Below are positions 1-6,069 of a stretch of DNA of 6,069 bases, one piece after another. Below the pieces are notes generated by a model. The model was not told where the DNA came from and searched no databases. It saw only the letters and a list, made by a program, of their open reading frames with translations. The translations under genes were made by a program, and so were the position numbers. The stretch covers positions 1 through 6,069 of the forward strand of contig SDWK01000415.1 of assembly GCA_004195335.1 (NCBI GenBank), given 5' to 3'. Source of the DNA: Shewanella sp. (GTDB lineage Bacteria; Pseudomonadota; Gammaproteobacteria; Enterobacterales; Shewanellaceae). Position 1 is the first letter of the stretch; the number at the start of each line of letters is the position of its first letter.

Positions 1-89
1 ATATTGGTCATTGCACGTTCAATCTCTGAGGTGATCAGGTGAAATCCTCGTGTTTTGGCGCTAAGAGTGATCTGTTTTTGGCTCCACAT
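1..89 (-). CDS. yjbQ: YjbQ/UPF0047 family protein, N-terminal part (cut by window start)
   Basis: The first 29 codons read MWSQKQITLSAKTRGFHLIT and then SEIERAMTN to the window edge. The N-terminal pattern of an aromatic/Gln start, TLSAK-TRGFHLIT and a following E-I helix is characteristic of the small UPF0047/YjbQ family, about 130-140 residues when complete, whose E. coli member has weak thiamine-phosphate-synthase-like activity in vitro and no settled role. ATG 89 is the only usual start: an in-frame TAA lies about 30 bases upstream. The Shine-Dalgarno sequence is poor (GAG three bases before the ATG). The gene overlaps the tail of the upstream remnant frame by 29 bases. It is probably ordinary chromosomal flank rather than part of the envelope cassette. 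Confidence 0.85.
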   Translation of the reverse strand, partial: MWSQKQITLSAKTRGFHLITSEIERAMTN

Positions 90-231
90 AGTCTCGGTAT
101 CTGTCGTCGAAGTTTAGAGGAATTATATCGTGGAAGATGAAGTCTGCAATAGCAGGGAGCTGAAGTAGACCGAATAAATTTGAACTCCGAAAAACGAATA
201 GCTTTTCTCTCTTATATATAGTGTGGTGATG
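61..231 (-). pseudogene. Possible C-terminal remnant of an unidentified protein, no start codon
   Basis: Between the transferase stop at 249 and the yjbQ start, a frame is open from just after a TGA at 234-232 to a TAG at 63-61 (56 codons). It contains no ATG or TTG, and its only GTG is near the end. The translation looks protein-like, with KLFVFRSSNLFGLLQLPAIA followed by DFIFHDIIPLNFDDRYRDYV and a short polar end. The tail overlaps the first 29 bases of yjbQ, as neighbouring co-translated genes often do. I read it as the 3' end of a gene whose 5' part was lost when the upstream cassette arrived. I do not recognise the family. An open stretch of this length can arise by chance, so the call is tentative. 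Confidence 0.4.
122..149 (-). promoter_or_regulatory. Candidate sigma-70 promoter for the yjbQ-like gene
   Basis: On the minus strand a perfect TATAAT occupies 127-122. TTGCAG at 149-144 lies 16 bases upstream, a 3 of 6 match to the -35 consensus. Initiation would fall near 115, giving a leader of about 25 bases before the ATG at 89. It sits inside the possible ORF remnant, so the -10 match may be accidental. If real, it would let yjbQ be expressed independently of the upstream cassette. Confidence 0.3.
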
Positions 232-248
232 TCAGAAGTTGGGAACCA

Positions 249-1808
249 TTACTTGGTTTGTTTTTGCTGTAACACCAGATTTGAATCGACGAAAGTGATC
301 TCATGTTTATTAAGAGTTTCATTGCAATAGTCATCCTTTTCCAGTTCGGCAGCCGAGATCCCTGACCACAAGGAAAAAATACATTCGAAGTAATATAACG
401 AATGAGCTTTTTCTCTGTTTAATATCAGGTTGCTATTGTGTGAAGTAAAGAAGGGGACTCTTATTGAGCTTAGGCTAGGTTCATCTCTCACATCATGTTT
501 CAAAGGAATGGCTCCCTTAGGGTCACCCAGCCCATGATCTGCGAAGAACAGATATTCACCACCATATTTTGAGACCATCTGTAATACCTCCTTTTGCACA
601 AAATCGGTATATAAGATGCTGTTATCGTATTCATCCAAGGAGATGTTAGTGCTGTTAAAATTAGCAAACTCAGGTGGATAACGATCGATGAAAGACATAT
701 GGGAACCATAGAAGTGAAGCACTATGAATAGCTTTTCTTCGTTAACGTTGGACGCTAATATATCTTCAAGTATTGGAATCAATGAAGCATCGTAACTAAG
801 GCCTGCTTTCTCCTGTGAAACAAAGTGAACATTATCCGCCTGAGCAGCAATAGAGGAAACGGAAAAGTCCCACTTGCTGAACCTTGCATGATTCGAAAAC
901 CAGAAGGTAGTATAGCCGGCGTCCTTTGCTAAGTTAATGATGGATTTAGATAGATCAGGTGTACCTGATACCTTAGTTAATGCCGCAGGCAAAGCACTCC
1001 AGGTATTGGTGCCTGCAGCATAGGCCTCCTCATAGACGGTTATATTATGCTGCAGTTTCGATAAGTATGGCGTTGTTTTTCGGTGATAACCATATAGACC
1101 CATATTCTCAGCTCTTAATGACTCTCCAATCCCCAACACCAGTATTTTCGGACTCGAGTCTTTTGTGTTCACTTCCGTCCAGCTTGAGTCTGAATTTATA
1201 TGTAGAGACAATAGGTTAGCAGCATCACTTATGCCCCTTAAGCTATTCAAAGGTGGAAACCTCAAACCAAGATCTTCCTTGATTAAAAATTCTACTGAGG
1301 TATAAGTTCTCGAATAGCCTCTGGCCAGGCCCGTTTTTATGTAGTTATCAAATTTTTGGCTCGAGAAGAAGTTTGGACTGTTAATTACGAGGGGGAGTGA
1401 GAGATATACCAATCCAGTTATCAACATGTATAAGCTGAAAGTATTTCTTTTTACTGTTTTAAAAAATAGCATTCCCGATACGAAAATGAGAGACAACACA
1501 CAGGGGTATAAGTTGAACTTAATTGTCGAGTAGACCTCATTAGCAGTAGCATCCAAGAGGCTCATCACCATGCTCAACGACAGTGAACCACCGTAGGCGG
1601 TGCGAGAAAAAAGCTCGATAGCGAGTATTATGGCCAAAATAAGCCTAAGGAGAATGTTTCCATTGAAGCTGACAAGTAATCCCCAAATCAGCGCCGTTTG
1701 CAGTGAAGCATGAATGAGCAGGCTAGGAATAGAGTTACCGTTCGGTATGTTCAGTAGGATGGAAGTAAACAAAATCAATATGGGTAGGTGAAAATATTTG
1801 ATATTCAA
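249..1808 (-). CDS. Phosphoethanolamine-transferase-like inner-membrane enzyme (EptA/CptA/MCR superfamily, sulfatase fold)
   Basis: This 519-residue protein has the architecture of lipid A/core phosphoethanolamine transferases: an N-terminal block of five or six hydrophobic helices (between about 5 and 141), a linker, and a periplasmic alkaline-phosphatase-fold domain from about 220. By comparison with MCR-1/EptA the catalytic set looks complete: metal ligand E229 in VLGIGESLRAENMGLYGY, nucleophile T269 in AAGTNTW, K312 in RFSKWDF, H370 in HFYGSH, D424-H425 in FFADHG and H438 in LKHD. Such enzymes take phosphoethanolamine from phosphatidylethanolamine and place it on lipid A, core sugars or other glycans. 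The cysteines that form the periplasmic disulfides in EptA/MCR are missing (Ala265 and Ala275 in place of the first pair), so it belongs to a more distant branch and its acceptor is unknown; phosphoglycerol transfer is a weaker alternative. The start is TTG 1808, with TAGGAG at 1818-1823 nine bases upstream. It is the last gene of the cassette, 45 bases after the GDPD-like gene. Confidence 0.9.
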   Translation of the reverse strand: MNIKYFHLPILILFTSILLNIPNGNSIPSLLIHASLQTALIWGLLVSFNGNILLRLILAIILAIELFSRTAYGGSLSLSMVMSLLDATANEVYSTIKFNLYPCVLSLIFVSGMLFFKTVKRNTFSLYMLITGLVYLSLPLVINSPNFFSSQKFDNYIKTGLARGYSRTYTSVEFLIKEDLGLRFPPLNSLRGISDAANLLSLHINSDSSWTEVNTKDSSPKILVLGIGESLRAENMGLYGYHRKTTPYLSKLQHNITVYEEAYAAGTNTWSALPAALTKVSGTPDLSKSIINLAKDAGYTTFWFSNHARFSKWDFSVSSIAAQADNVHFVSQEKAGLSYDASLIPILEDILASNVNEEKLFIVLHFYGSHMSFIDRYPPEFANFNSTNISLDEYDNSILYTDFVQKEVLQMVSKYGGEYLFFADHGLGDPKGAIPLKHDVRDEPSLSSIRVPFFTSHNSNLILNREKAHSLYYFECIFSLWSGISAAELEKDDYCNETLNKHEITFVDSNLVLQQKQTK

Positions 1809-1817
1809 GCCTAGGCA

Positions 1818-1823
1818 CTCCTA
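1818..1823 (-). promoter_or_regulatory. Shine-Dalgarno deciding the TTG start of the phosphoethanolamine-transferase-like gene
   Basis: TAGGAG on the minus strand lies nine bases before TTG 1808. The first hydrophobic helix follows a few residues after this start, and no in-frame ATG is better placed, so the rare TTG start is credible. Confidence 0.6.
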
Positions 1824-1853
1824 AGGACCATTAAGATGTCAGCCTTGGTTACT

Positions 1854-2648
1854 CTACATTCGGCAGTCTTTGCTCCCAACTGTATATAGATTTTCATCCG
1901 ATAAGATGATTCTAACCGAATCATCCTGCAGATACCGGGTCACCAGAGACGGGTCATTTATAGTAAATAGTAGTACAGGGACTCCCTTTATTGAATTTTT
2001 CAGTCTCTGTGAATACAGACTATAGTCCATAGAGATGGATGTGAAATGCCCAAGTAAATATTTGAGTTTAATGATGCGGACATGATACCAATGCCTTCCC
2101 CTCCCAATGTCCTCATTAAAATTAACCCAGTAGCTGGTTTTTAAGCCGATCTTACTAAATAATTGTAAATTTTCAATATTTTTTGATTCGACTAGCACCT
2201 TGTCAACTACATCATAGGTCTTGGTTAGTGACTGCAATCTCAAGCTTGCATCGAGTCCTTGTTTAGGAGACATTGTTAATAGGTTCTTGAAGTCAAGCCA
2301 ATAATAAGTTGAGTTTCCAAAGGTTTGAAATACCTCATTAAGAGTGAGAGTTTTTCCATCTATTAAATTGTATGGTAAATCATGAGAAACAATATAGTCA
2401 TCTGTGTCAATGTCATAAAATATATCCAGTTCTATACCTTGTGTCCCTAATTCAAGGGCGTGTGTGAAGGATGCTATTGAATTTTCCGGATGTTTTTTGG
2501 AGTAGCCCCTATGAGCCCAAATTTTTTCACATTGCTCATAGAAAAAACCATTAGCAGTTTTATCCATAACTAACTGATCCAGGAGTAAAGTGGGCAAGCT
2601 ACCAATTAATAGAACTGTAATCAAAATGGCAGATATTCTGACGAACAT
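1854..2648 (-). CDS. Membrane-anchored glycerophosphodiester phosphodiesterase-like protein (GDPD family)
   Basis: This 264-residue protein has a hydrophobic N-terminus (about 5-26) that should act as a signal-anchor and put the rest in the periplasm. The TIM-barrel GDPD domain starts at about 43 with WAHRGYSKKHPENSIASF: H46 and R47 are the catalytic pair and E55-N56 the next conserved element. GIELDI gives the metal ligands E73 and D75, and VSHD gives the second catalytic histidine, H89. LDFK (118-121) sits where the family usually has an E-x-K strand, and LLFTINDPSLVTRYL (226-240) with IILSDE is the closing motif, with Phe in place of the common Trp. Family enzymes split glycerophosphodiesters into glycerol-3-phosphate and an alcohol; some act on phosphodiesters attached to glycans or lipids. 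ATG 2648 is supported by GAGGAG five bases upstream (2654-2659). It lies between the multi-pass membrane gene and the phosphoethanolamine-transferase-like gene, which points to envelope phosphodiester metabolism. The real substrate is unknown. Confidence 0.88.
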   Translation of the reverse strand: MFVRISAILITVLLIGSLPTLLLDQLVMDKTANGFFYEQCEKIWAHRGYSKKHPENSIASFTHALELGTQGIELDIFYDIDTDDYIVSHDLPYNLIDGKTLTLNEVFQTFGNSTYYWLDFKNLLTMSPKQGLDASLRLQSLTKTYDVVDKVLVESKNIENLQLFSKIGLKTSYWVNFNEDIGRGRHWYHVRIIKLKYLLGHFTSISMDYSLYSQRLKNSIKGVPVLLFTINDPSLVTRYLQDDSVRIILSDENLYTVGSKDCRM

Positions 2649-2722
2649 ATTTACTCCTCACTTTACAAATGAATGAGTTAGATAGAGATGTTTGCTCCAA
2701 ACTAGGATTAACGCTGGTAGTG

Positions 2723-3736
2723 CTACTTTAATTTAAGGCACCGATTTAGAATTAACCCCGCTATGAAGCCTATGCCATCTCCCAGAGTGCTTATAATTCG
2801 CAATGAAACAGTTAAGCTGAGTGCTATTTCAACTCCATATATGGGGTCAATGGTTGAAACCAGAATGGCCTCTCGCACCCCCAACCCCGCAGGCGCGCCC
2901 GGTGTGATAAAACCTGCTATCCATGCGAGTGAAAAAACTCCGGTTAAGAACCAGAAATCAGCTGAAGTACTGCTCGAAAATGAGGTCATGAGAACATACA
3001 GGATCATACCTAAGAGAAGGAAATTAGTTGTGTATAGCAGGTAGCTGCCAGTAAAAGCTAATACCTTAGGTATGCGGACCTCTCCTACATTCCATAATGA
3101 ATGTACCGAAATAGAAGAAAGTGGACGAAAAAAGTAAATATAAACAACCACGCCTATCGCCAGCAAGCCAAATATCAAAATTTTATCTGATGAGGGAACC
3201 ATAAATAAAGTCGGTAAAATCGATATATCACTTAATGTGAAGGCGATAAATGCAGTACCTGATGCCGCCAAAATGACGGTGATAACTTCAATGATCATTG
3301 TCATTGCGATGGGGCCCTTGGCCAGACCACCATTATGTGCCAGTACCGCGCGGCCAACATGGTGTCCAAAGTTACCCGGCAAATACTTCCCGAATTGAGA
3401 TAGTAATATGATGTTAAATATTTGCAGGCCTTTGGGGCTTTCACCAAAAGAGGCAAGCAATATATACCAGGCTATCGATGTAACAACGAAGCTAATCACG
3501 TAACAGAGGCTTAAGGTTGTCAAGGTCAATAGGGGCTGAGACTCAATTATCTGAGTTCTGAAAACAGTCCAATTTTCCACCAGATAGTTGAGGAAATATA
3601 TACTCGTGATGGCAACGAGGAAAAAACCACCAAACAGGTAAAGACTTCTCAATATCTTGTGATTAATATTGTCCAAGTAGATAGGCTCCTTTGCTAATAT
3701 GAAATAGCGATGTCCAAATGTACATGCTTTCATCAT
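2723..3736 (-). CDS. Multi-pass membrane protein, lysylphosphatidylglycerol-synthase-TM/UPF0104 type (PF03706-like)
   Basis: This is an integral membrane protein of 337 residues, or 317 from the alternative start, with about eight hydrophobic segments (roughly residues 30-50, 68-95, 145-168, 186-203, 225-250, 261-278, 301-316 and 318-330). Two conserved signatures of the family that includes the N-terminal part of MprF and many stand-alone proteins in glycan clusters are clear: SQFGKYLPGNFGHHVGRA at 113-130 and AGFITPGAPAGLGVREA at 274-290. It has no soluble aminoacyl-transferase domain, so it is not a full MprF. Stand-alone members are often found beside glycosyltransferases and are suspected to move or handle glycolipids in the membrane; here that role is inferred from context only. 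The longest ORF starts at ATG 3736, 3 bases after the GT4 stop, with only a weak AGAAG upstream. A TTG at 3676 (residue 21) has a much better ribosome-binding site and gives an N-terminus closer to the first helix, so it may be the true start. Confidence 0.88.
   Translation of the reverse strand: MMKACTFGHRYFILAKEPIYLDNINHKILRSLYLFGGFFLVAITSIYFLNYLVENWTVFRTQIIESQPLLTLTTLSLCYVISFVVTSIAWYILLASFGESPKGLQIFNIILLSQFGKYLPGNFGHHVGRAVLAHNGGLAKGPIAMTMIIEVITVILAASGTAFIAFTLSDISILPTLFMVPSSDKILIFGLLAIGVVVYIYFFRPLSSISVHSLWNVGEVRIPKVLAFTGSYLLYTTNFLLLGMILYVLMTSFSSSTSADFWFLTGVFSLAWIAGFITPGAPAGLGVREAILVSTIDPIYGVEIALSLTVSLRIISTLGDGIGFIAGLILNRCLKLK
3686..3692 (-). promoter_or_regulatory. Strong Shine-Dalgarno sequence supporting a TTG start at 3676
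   Basis: On the minus strand AAAGGAG lies 9 bases before an in-frame TTG at 3676-3674. It is the best ribosome-binding site at the head of the multi-pass membrane gene, far better than the weak AGAAG before ATG 3736. Starting here gives MDNINHKILRSLYLFGG, which leads straight into the first helix. This favours a 317-residue product and a 63-base gap after the GT4 gene. Confidence 0.55.
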
Positions 3737-3739
3737 CTT

Positions 3740-5011
3740 CTATCTGACAAGTAGGCTTCTATTCGTCTTTTCATCGAATAGCTTGGCAAACTTAGTAGCC
3801 GTTGCATTTCTAGTGTACTGCAAAGTTAGAAGCTTGGCCTGATGAACGATTGTCTCTTTTAATGATTTGTTTGATGACAGACGAACCACTGTGCTGGCTA
3901 TCTGTTCCGGAGAACCTTCTTTGACAAGTAACCCTGTTTGTTCATGTCGAATTACATCCACAATGCCACCTACATCAGTGGCGATCACCGGTGTTCCAGC
4001 TTGCATCGCTTCAATGAAAGTTAGACCTTGTGCCTCAGTGCTACCATCGAGTGAACGTTTAGAGGGGCCGATGAATATATCGGCAGCAGAGAGATAGTTA
4101 ACAACCTCCTCTGGCTCAACCCAGCCGGTAAAAAATACCTGCTTATCGATTCTTAGCTTTCTGGATAAAGACTCTAACTCTTCCCTAAATGGACCCTCAC
4201 CTAATATTAATAATCGGATATCAGTAAAATTATTTTTTAAGAGACTTATTGCATGAAGCAGGTCGTCGACACCTTTTAATTCAATTAATCGGCCAACAAA
4301 AATGAGTAATGGTCCATCGTTCCCTTTGTATAGTGAGCGTAGTATGGCAGAGCGTTCGGGTTTAGGAAGTGTTGTTGATATTCCCATTGGGATCAAATTG
4401 AGGTTGGATAGTTTAGGAGCAATTGAAAGCACTTGTTGCCTTGTAGCAGTACTGTTTACAGTGACTGCATCGGCATGAACTAATGAAAACTGTTTGAAGC
4501 TGGTTAGACATTTTCCATTTAATGCAAAAGCATCGCTTCCGTGGACGGTTATCACATGGGGAATTTTCAGTGGTATAGCGGCAAGTATCCCTGTAAAGCC
4601 TTGGGGGAGGATCCAATGAGAGTGCAAGAGATCGTATTTTCCGGTCATTAATAGTTTAAATATTGCCAGCCACTCAAAAAAAACTAGGGCCGGCAGTTTG
4701 AGGTAGTTCAAACGGTTATTCTGCAAATTCATTAAAGCGCCACCTTGATAACATACCGTTTGAGTTCGCTCTGGCCATAAATATCTGAAACGTTCAATGG
4801 AGATCCCATCTAAAACTTCCTGTTGGGCTGCCCCCATAGCATGAGGTGCAAGTACATCAACTTCCCAGCCAAACTCCTTCAAGTCTTGTGCGAGATGATG
4901 TACGAAGGGTGTAGTGCTGTCTCCTTGCCATCTAGGATAATTGGAGGTGACACATAGCACCCGTTTTCTAGGAGTGTCAGTTAATTGTTTAGTATCTATT
5001 TTCTGGTTCAA
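3740..5011 (-). CDS. GT4-family glycosyltransferase (GT-B fold)
   Basis: This 423-residue protein has the full length and domain order of family 4 retaining glycosyltransferases, which move a sugar from a nucleotide donor onto a glycan or lipid carrier at the cytoplasmic face of the membrane. The N-terminal acceptor domain shows VLCVTSNYPRWQGDSTTPFV (residues 18-37), HSHW (130-133) and HGSD (157-160). The C-terminal donor domain shows FVGRLIELKG (238-247), GEGP (271-274) and the EX7E signature, E326 and E334 in EAQGLTFIEAM, followed by GTPVIATDVGG. The start is TTG at 5011: GAGAGA at 5019-5024 lies 7 bases upstream, no ATG or GTG occurs between it and an in-frame stop at 5068-5066, and the conserved N-terminus begins within 20 residues. 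It follows the GT2 fragment after 47 bases and precedes the next gene by 3 to 63 bases, depending on that gene's start. Donor and acceptor cannot be deduced. The long Ser-Leu-Asp-Gly-rich loop before EX7E (about 317-325) recalls bacterial exopolysaccharide-type GT4 enzymes, but this is only a resemblance. Confidence 0.93.
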   Translation of the reverse strand: MNQKIDTKQLTDTPRKRVLCVTSNYPRWQGDSTTPFVHHLAQDLKEFGWEVDVLAPHAMGAAQQEVLDGISIERFRYLWPERTQTVCYQGGALMNLQNNRLNYLKLPALVFFEWLAIFKLLMTGKYDLLHSHWILPQGFTGILAAIPLKIPHVITVHGSDAFALNGKCLTSFKQFSLVHADAVTVNSTATRQQVLSIAPKLSNLNLIPMGISTTLPKPERSAILRSLYKGNDGPLLIFVGRLIELKGVDDLLHAISLLKNNFTDIRLLILGEGPFREELESLSRKLRIDKQVFFTGWVEPEEVVNYLSAADIFIGPSKRSLDGSTEAQGLTFIEAMQAGTPVIATDVGGIVDVIRHEQTGLLVKEGSPEQIASTVVRLSSNKSLKETIVHQAKLLTLQYTRNATATKFAKLFDEKTNRSLLVR

Positions 5012-5058
5012 GTTGGTGTCTCTCGATAAGGTTAAATCTTCAATTGACTTCAGAACGG

Positions 5059-6069
5059 TTAATCGTTAACAACTTTTTTATCTGCTGGCTCATTTGACCG
5101 CTGATGGGTTGTGGTTTCTTCGTCTGAGGAATGAGTTTCGATATCGATGAGCTTCTCCTCAAGCTTCTCCATTTTATGGAGCATTTTTTCTGTCAGTTTT
5201 CTATTGAAATTGATGAGGTCTGCAATCAGGCCTACCAATAGAGTAATCAAACCTAACGTCATCAAAGTACTACCTAAGATCAATGACTGCATATGCCCGT
5301 CACCGGTTCCCTGCATATAAAAATTAAGGAAACGGATAATAGGTAATAAACCTATTAGCATGGCTAGTATCCCTAAGGAGAAGAACACACGTAAAGGGCG
5401 ATACATAGTGTACATGCGCAGTAATGTCGTAACTGAGAGATACAGAAATTGTGGAATGGACTTAAATAATCGTGATTCACGTTTCTTAGGGTTTGTACGA
5501 ATTGGTATAGACTTGATACTCAAGCGTTTTGCACTCGCCTGAACCAGCATCTCTATGGTATAGCTAAACTCAGAGACGATGTTAATCTGCTGCGCCGCAT
5601 TTCTCGATATCGCCCTGAAACCACTCACGGCATCCTTGATGTCTAGACCCAATATTGTTCTGATAATAAAGCTGCCAAATACTTGGAGACTGCGTTTAAA
5701 AAATGAGAAGTGCGGGTTAGCGTACCCCCCTCGATCGCCGACTATGATATCTCCCTCTCCGCCAATCAGAGGCTGGACTAATAATGGGATATCTTCCCCT
5801 CTATATTGATTATCACCGTCTATATTGACAATGGAGCTGGCGATCAATGCGCCAATGGCCACAATGACTATCAGTATTGAAAGCAAAATAGAGGCGAATT
5901 TCCCTCTGGGGCGAAAGGTTTCGAATGTGGGGTCCATGATAAACATTCCTAAAACAACGGTAATTGTATACCATAATAGTGCATAAAGTAGCTCCCAGGC
6001 TTTGGTAGGATTATCTCCGGCAATTTCAATAATTAGTGAGGCAATGAGGGCAAAAACACCATAAGGTGC
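5059..6069 (-). CDS. Chimeric ORF: symporter-like membrane segment fused to the C-terminal part of a DPM1-like GT2 glycosyltransferase (5' end outside window)
   Basis: The frame is open from the window edge to a TAA at 5061-5059 (336 codons visible). Counting from the internal Met at 5946, residues about 39-185 match the distal GT-A domain of dolichol-phosphate-mannose-synthase-like family 2 transferases that carry membrane helices: IVNIDGDNQY holds the metal-binding acidic motif, followed by VGDRG, DAVSGFRA, EFSYTIEM and TNPKKRESRLFKSI. Two hydrophobic segments (about 186-206 and 221-245), with GDGHMQSLILG between them and ADLINFNRKLTEK after, are the usual C-terminal membrane pair. A charged, coiled-coil-like tail ends the protein. 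The first roughly 90 residues of a normal GT2, with the proline/asparagine/glutamate and DDGS-type nucleotide-binding motifs, are absent. In their place is hydrophobic sequence starting APYGVFALIASLI. The other two frames over 5820-5946 do not encode the missing part either. The protein is therefore unlikely to be an active transferase as it stands. The GT2 assignment of the C-terminal part is firm; the status of the fusion is not. Confidence 0.85.
   Translation of the reverse strand, partial: APYGVFALIASLIIEIAGDNPTKAWELLYALLWYTITVVLGMFIMDPTFETFRPRGKFASILLSILIVIVAIGALIASSIVNIDGDNQYRGEDIPLLVQPLIGGEGDIIVGDRGGYANPHFSFFKRSLQVFGSFIIRTILGLDIKDAVSGFRAISRNAAQQINIVSEFSYTIEMLVQASAKRLSIKSIPIRTNPKKRESRLFKSIPQFLYLSVTTLLRMYTMYRPLRVFFSLGILAMLIGLLPIIRFLNFYMQGTGDGHMQSLILGSTLMTLGLITLLVGLIADLINFNRKLTEKMLHKMEKLEEKLIDIETHSSDEETTTHQRSNEPADKKVVND
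5826..6069 (-). other. N-terminal membrane-protein segment fused upstream of GT2; resembles sodium:dicarboxylate symporter (SDF/DAACS) family
   Basis: This is the in-frame stretch preceding the GT2 part. It begins APYGVFALIASLIIEIAGDN, continues PTKAWELLYALLWYTITVVLG, then MFIMDPTFETFRPRGKF and a further hydrophobic run ending IGALIASS. The PYGVFALIA start followed by a polar loop, a second long helix and a short basic loop recalls the middle of the dicarboxylate/amino acid:cation symporter family. I recognise this by eye only. If it is right, the C-terminal transport core of that family (re-entrant loops and substrate-binding helices) is missing and the GT2 fragment takes its place. The Met at 5946 lies inside this segment and is not a convincing gene start: no Shine-Dalgarno sequence precedes it and the frame stays open upstream. 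Another polytopic membrane family is possible. Confidence 0.45.

Noticed and set aside
211..222. Second promoter-like TATATATA run
   Set aside because: No reasonable -35 element at 16-18 bases upstream; it is most likely just local AT richness.
90..248. Rho-independent terminator after the transferase gene
   Set aside because: No GC-rich hairpin followed by a T run is visible on the minus strand; the T-rich stretches lack a stem.
500..709. Short ORFs on either strand inside the large genes (for example 500-709, 980-1219, 2763-3044, 3867-4097, 4413-4616, 5360-5542, 5579-5809)
   Set aside because: They overlap well-supported coding frames, have no recognisable domains, and read as frame shadows.
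249..1808. Mobile colistin resistance gene (mcr) or eptA itself
   Set aside because: The active-site residues match, but the conserved cysteines are missing and the overall sequence is divergent; the gene sits in a glycan cassette with no insertion sequence nearby.
2723..3736. MprF lysylphosphatidylglycerol synthase
   Set aside because: Only the membrane part is present; the soluble aminoacyl-transferase domain is missing.
5059..5946. ATG at 5946 as the true start of a complete GT2 gene
   Set aside because: The frame is open further upstream, the Met lies inside a hydrophobic membrane segment, no Shine-Dalgarno precedes it, and the GT2 N-terminal motifs are missing.
1..6069. CRISPR array, tRNA or rRNA genes, insertion sequences, direct repeats
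   Set aside because: No repeated spacer-like units, cloverleaf sequences, transposase-like frames or inverted terminal repeats were seen on either strand by eye.

Overview
The window looks like part of a gammaproteobacterial chromosome, probably marine, with moderately AT-rich DNA. This rests on the protein families and their style, not on any marker gene. Every gene I can support lies on the minus strand, so transcription runs from high to low coordinates. Five consecutive genes form one tightly packed cassette with gaps of 3 to about 74 bases and no visible internal terminator.

In transcription order: (1) 6069-5059, the C-terminal part of a DPM1-like family 2 glycosyltransferase with two terminal membrane helices. 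Its reading frame continues without a stop to the window edge, but the upstream part reads as a multi-pass membrane protein resembling a dicarboxylate/amino acid:cation symporter, not as the N-terminus of a glycosyltransferase. (2) 5011-3740, a complete family 4 glycosyltransferase. (3) 3736-2723, a multi-pass membrane protein of the lysylphosphatidylglycerol-synthase-TM/UPF0104 class. (4) 2648-1854, a membrane-anchored glycerophosphodiester phosphodiesterase-like protein. (5) 1808-249, a phosphoethanolamine-transferase-like alkaline-phosphatase-fold enzyme with five or six predicted N-terminal membrane helices. After this come 160 bases holding a possible C-terminal remnant of an unidentified protein, then the first 29 codons of a YjbQ/UPF0047 gene cut by the window start.

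Taken together, the cassette looks like a cell-envelope glycolipid or surface-glycan module. Two cytoplasmic-side glycosyltransferases would build a lipid-linked sugar, a multi-pass protein sits in the membrane, and two enzymes whose catalytic domains should face the periplasm add or remove phosphodiester-linked head groups. The substrate cannot be read from the sequence, and no polymerase, flippase, ligase or sugar-nucleotide synthesis gene is in the window.

The most unusual point is that both ends of the cassette touch apparently broken genes: a symporter-like frame fused to a headless glycosyltransferase on the right, and an ORF tail without a start codon on the left. This suggests the cassette was inserted, or trimmed by deletion, at both borders. 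An assembly chimera on the right side cannot be excluded.
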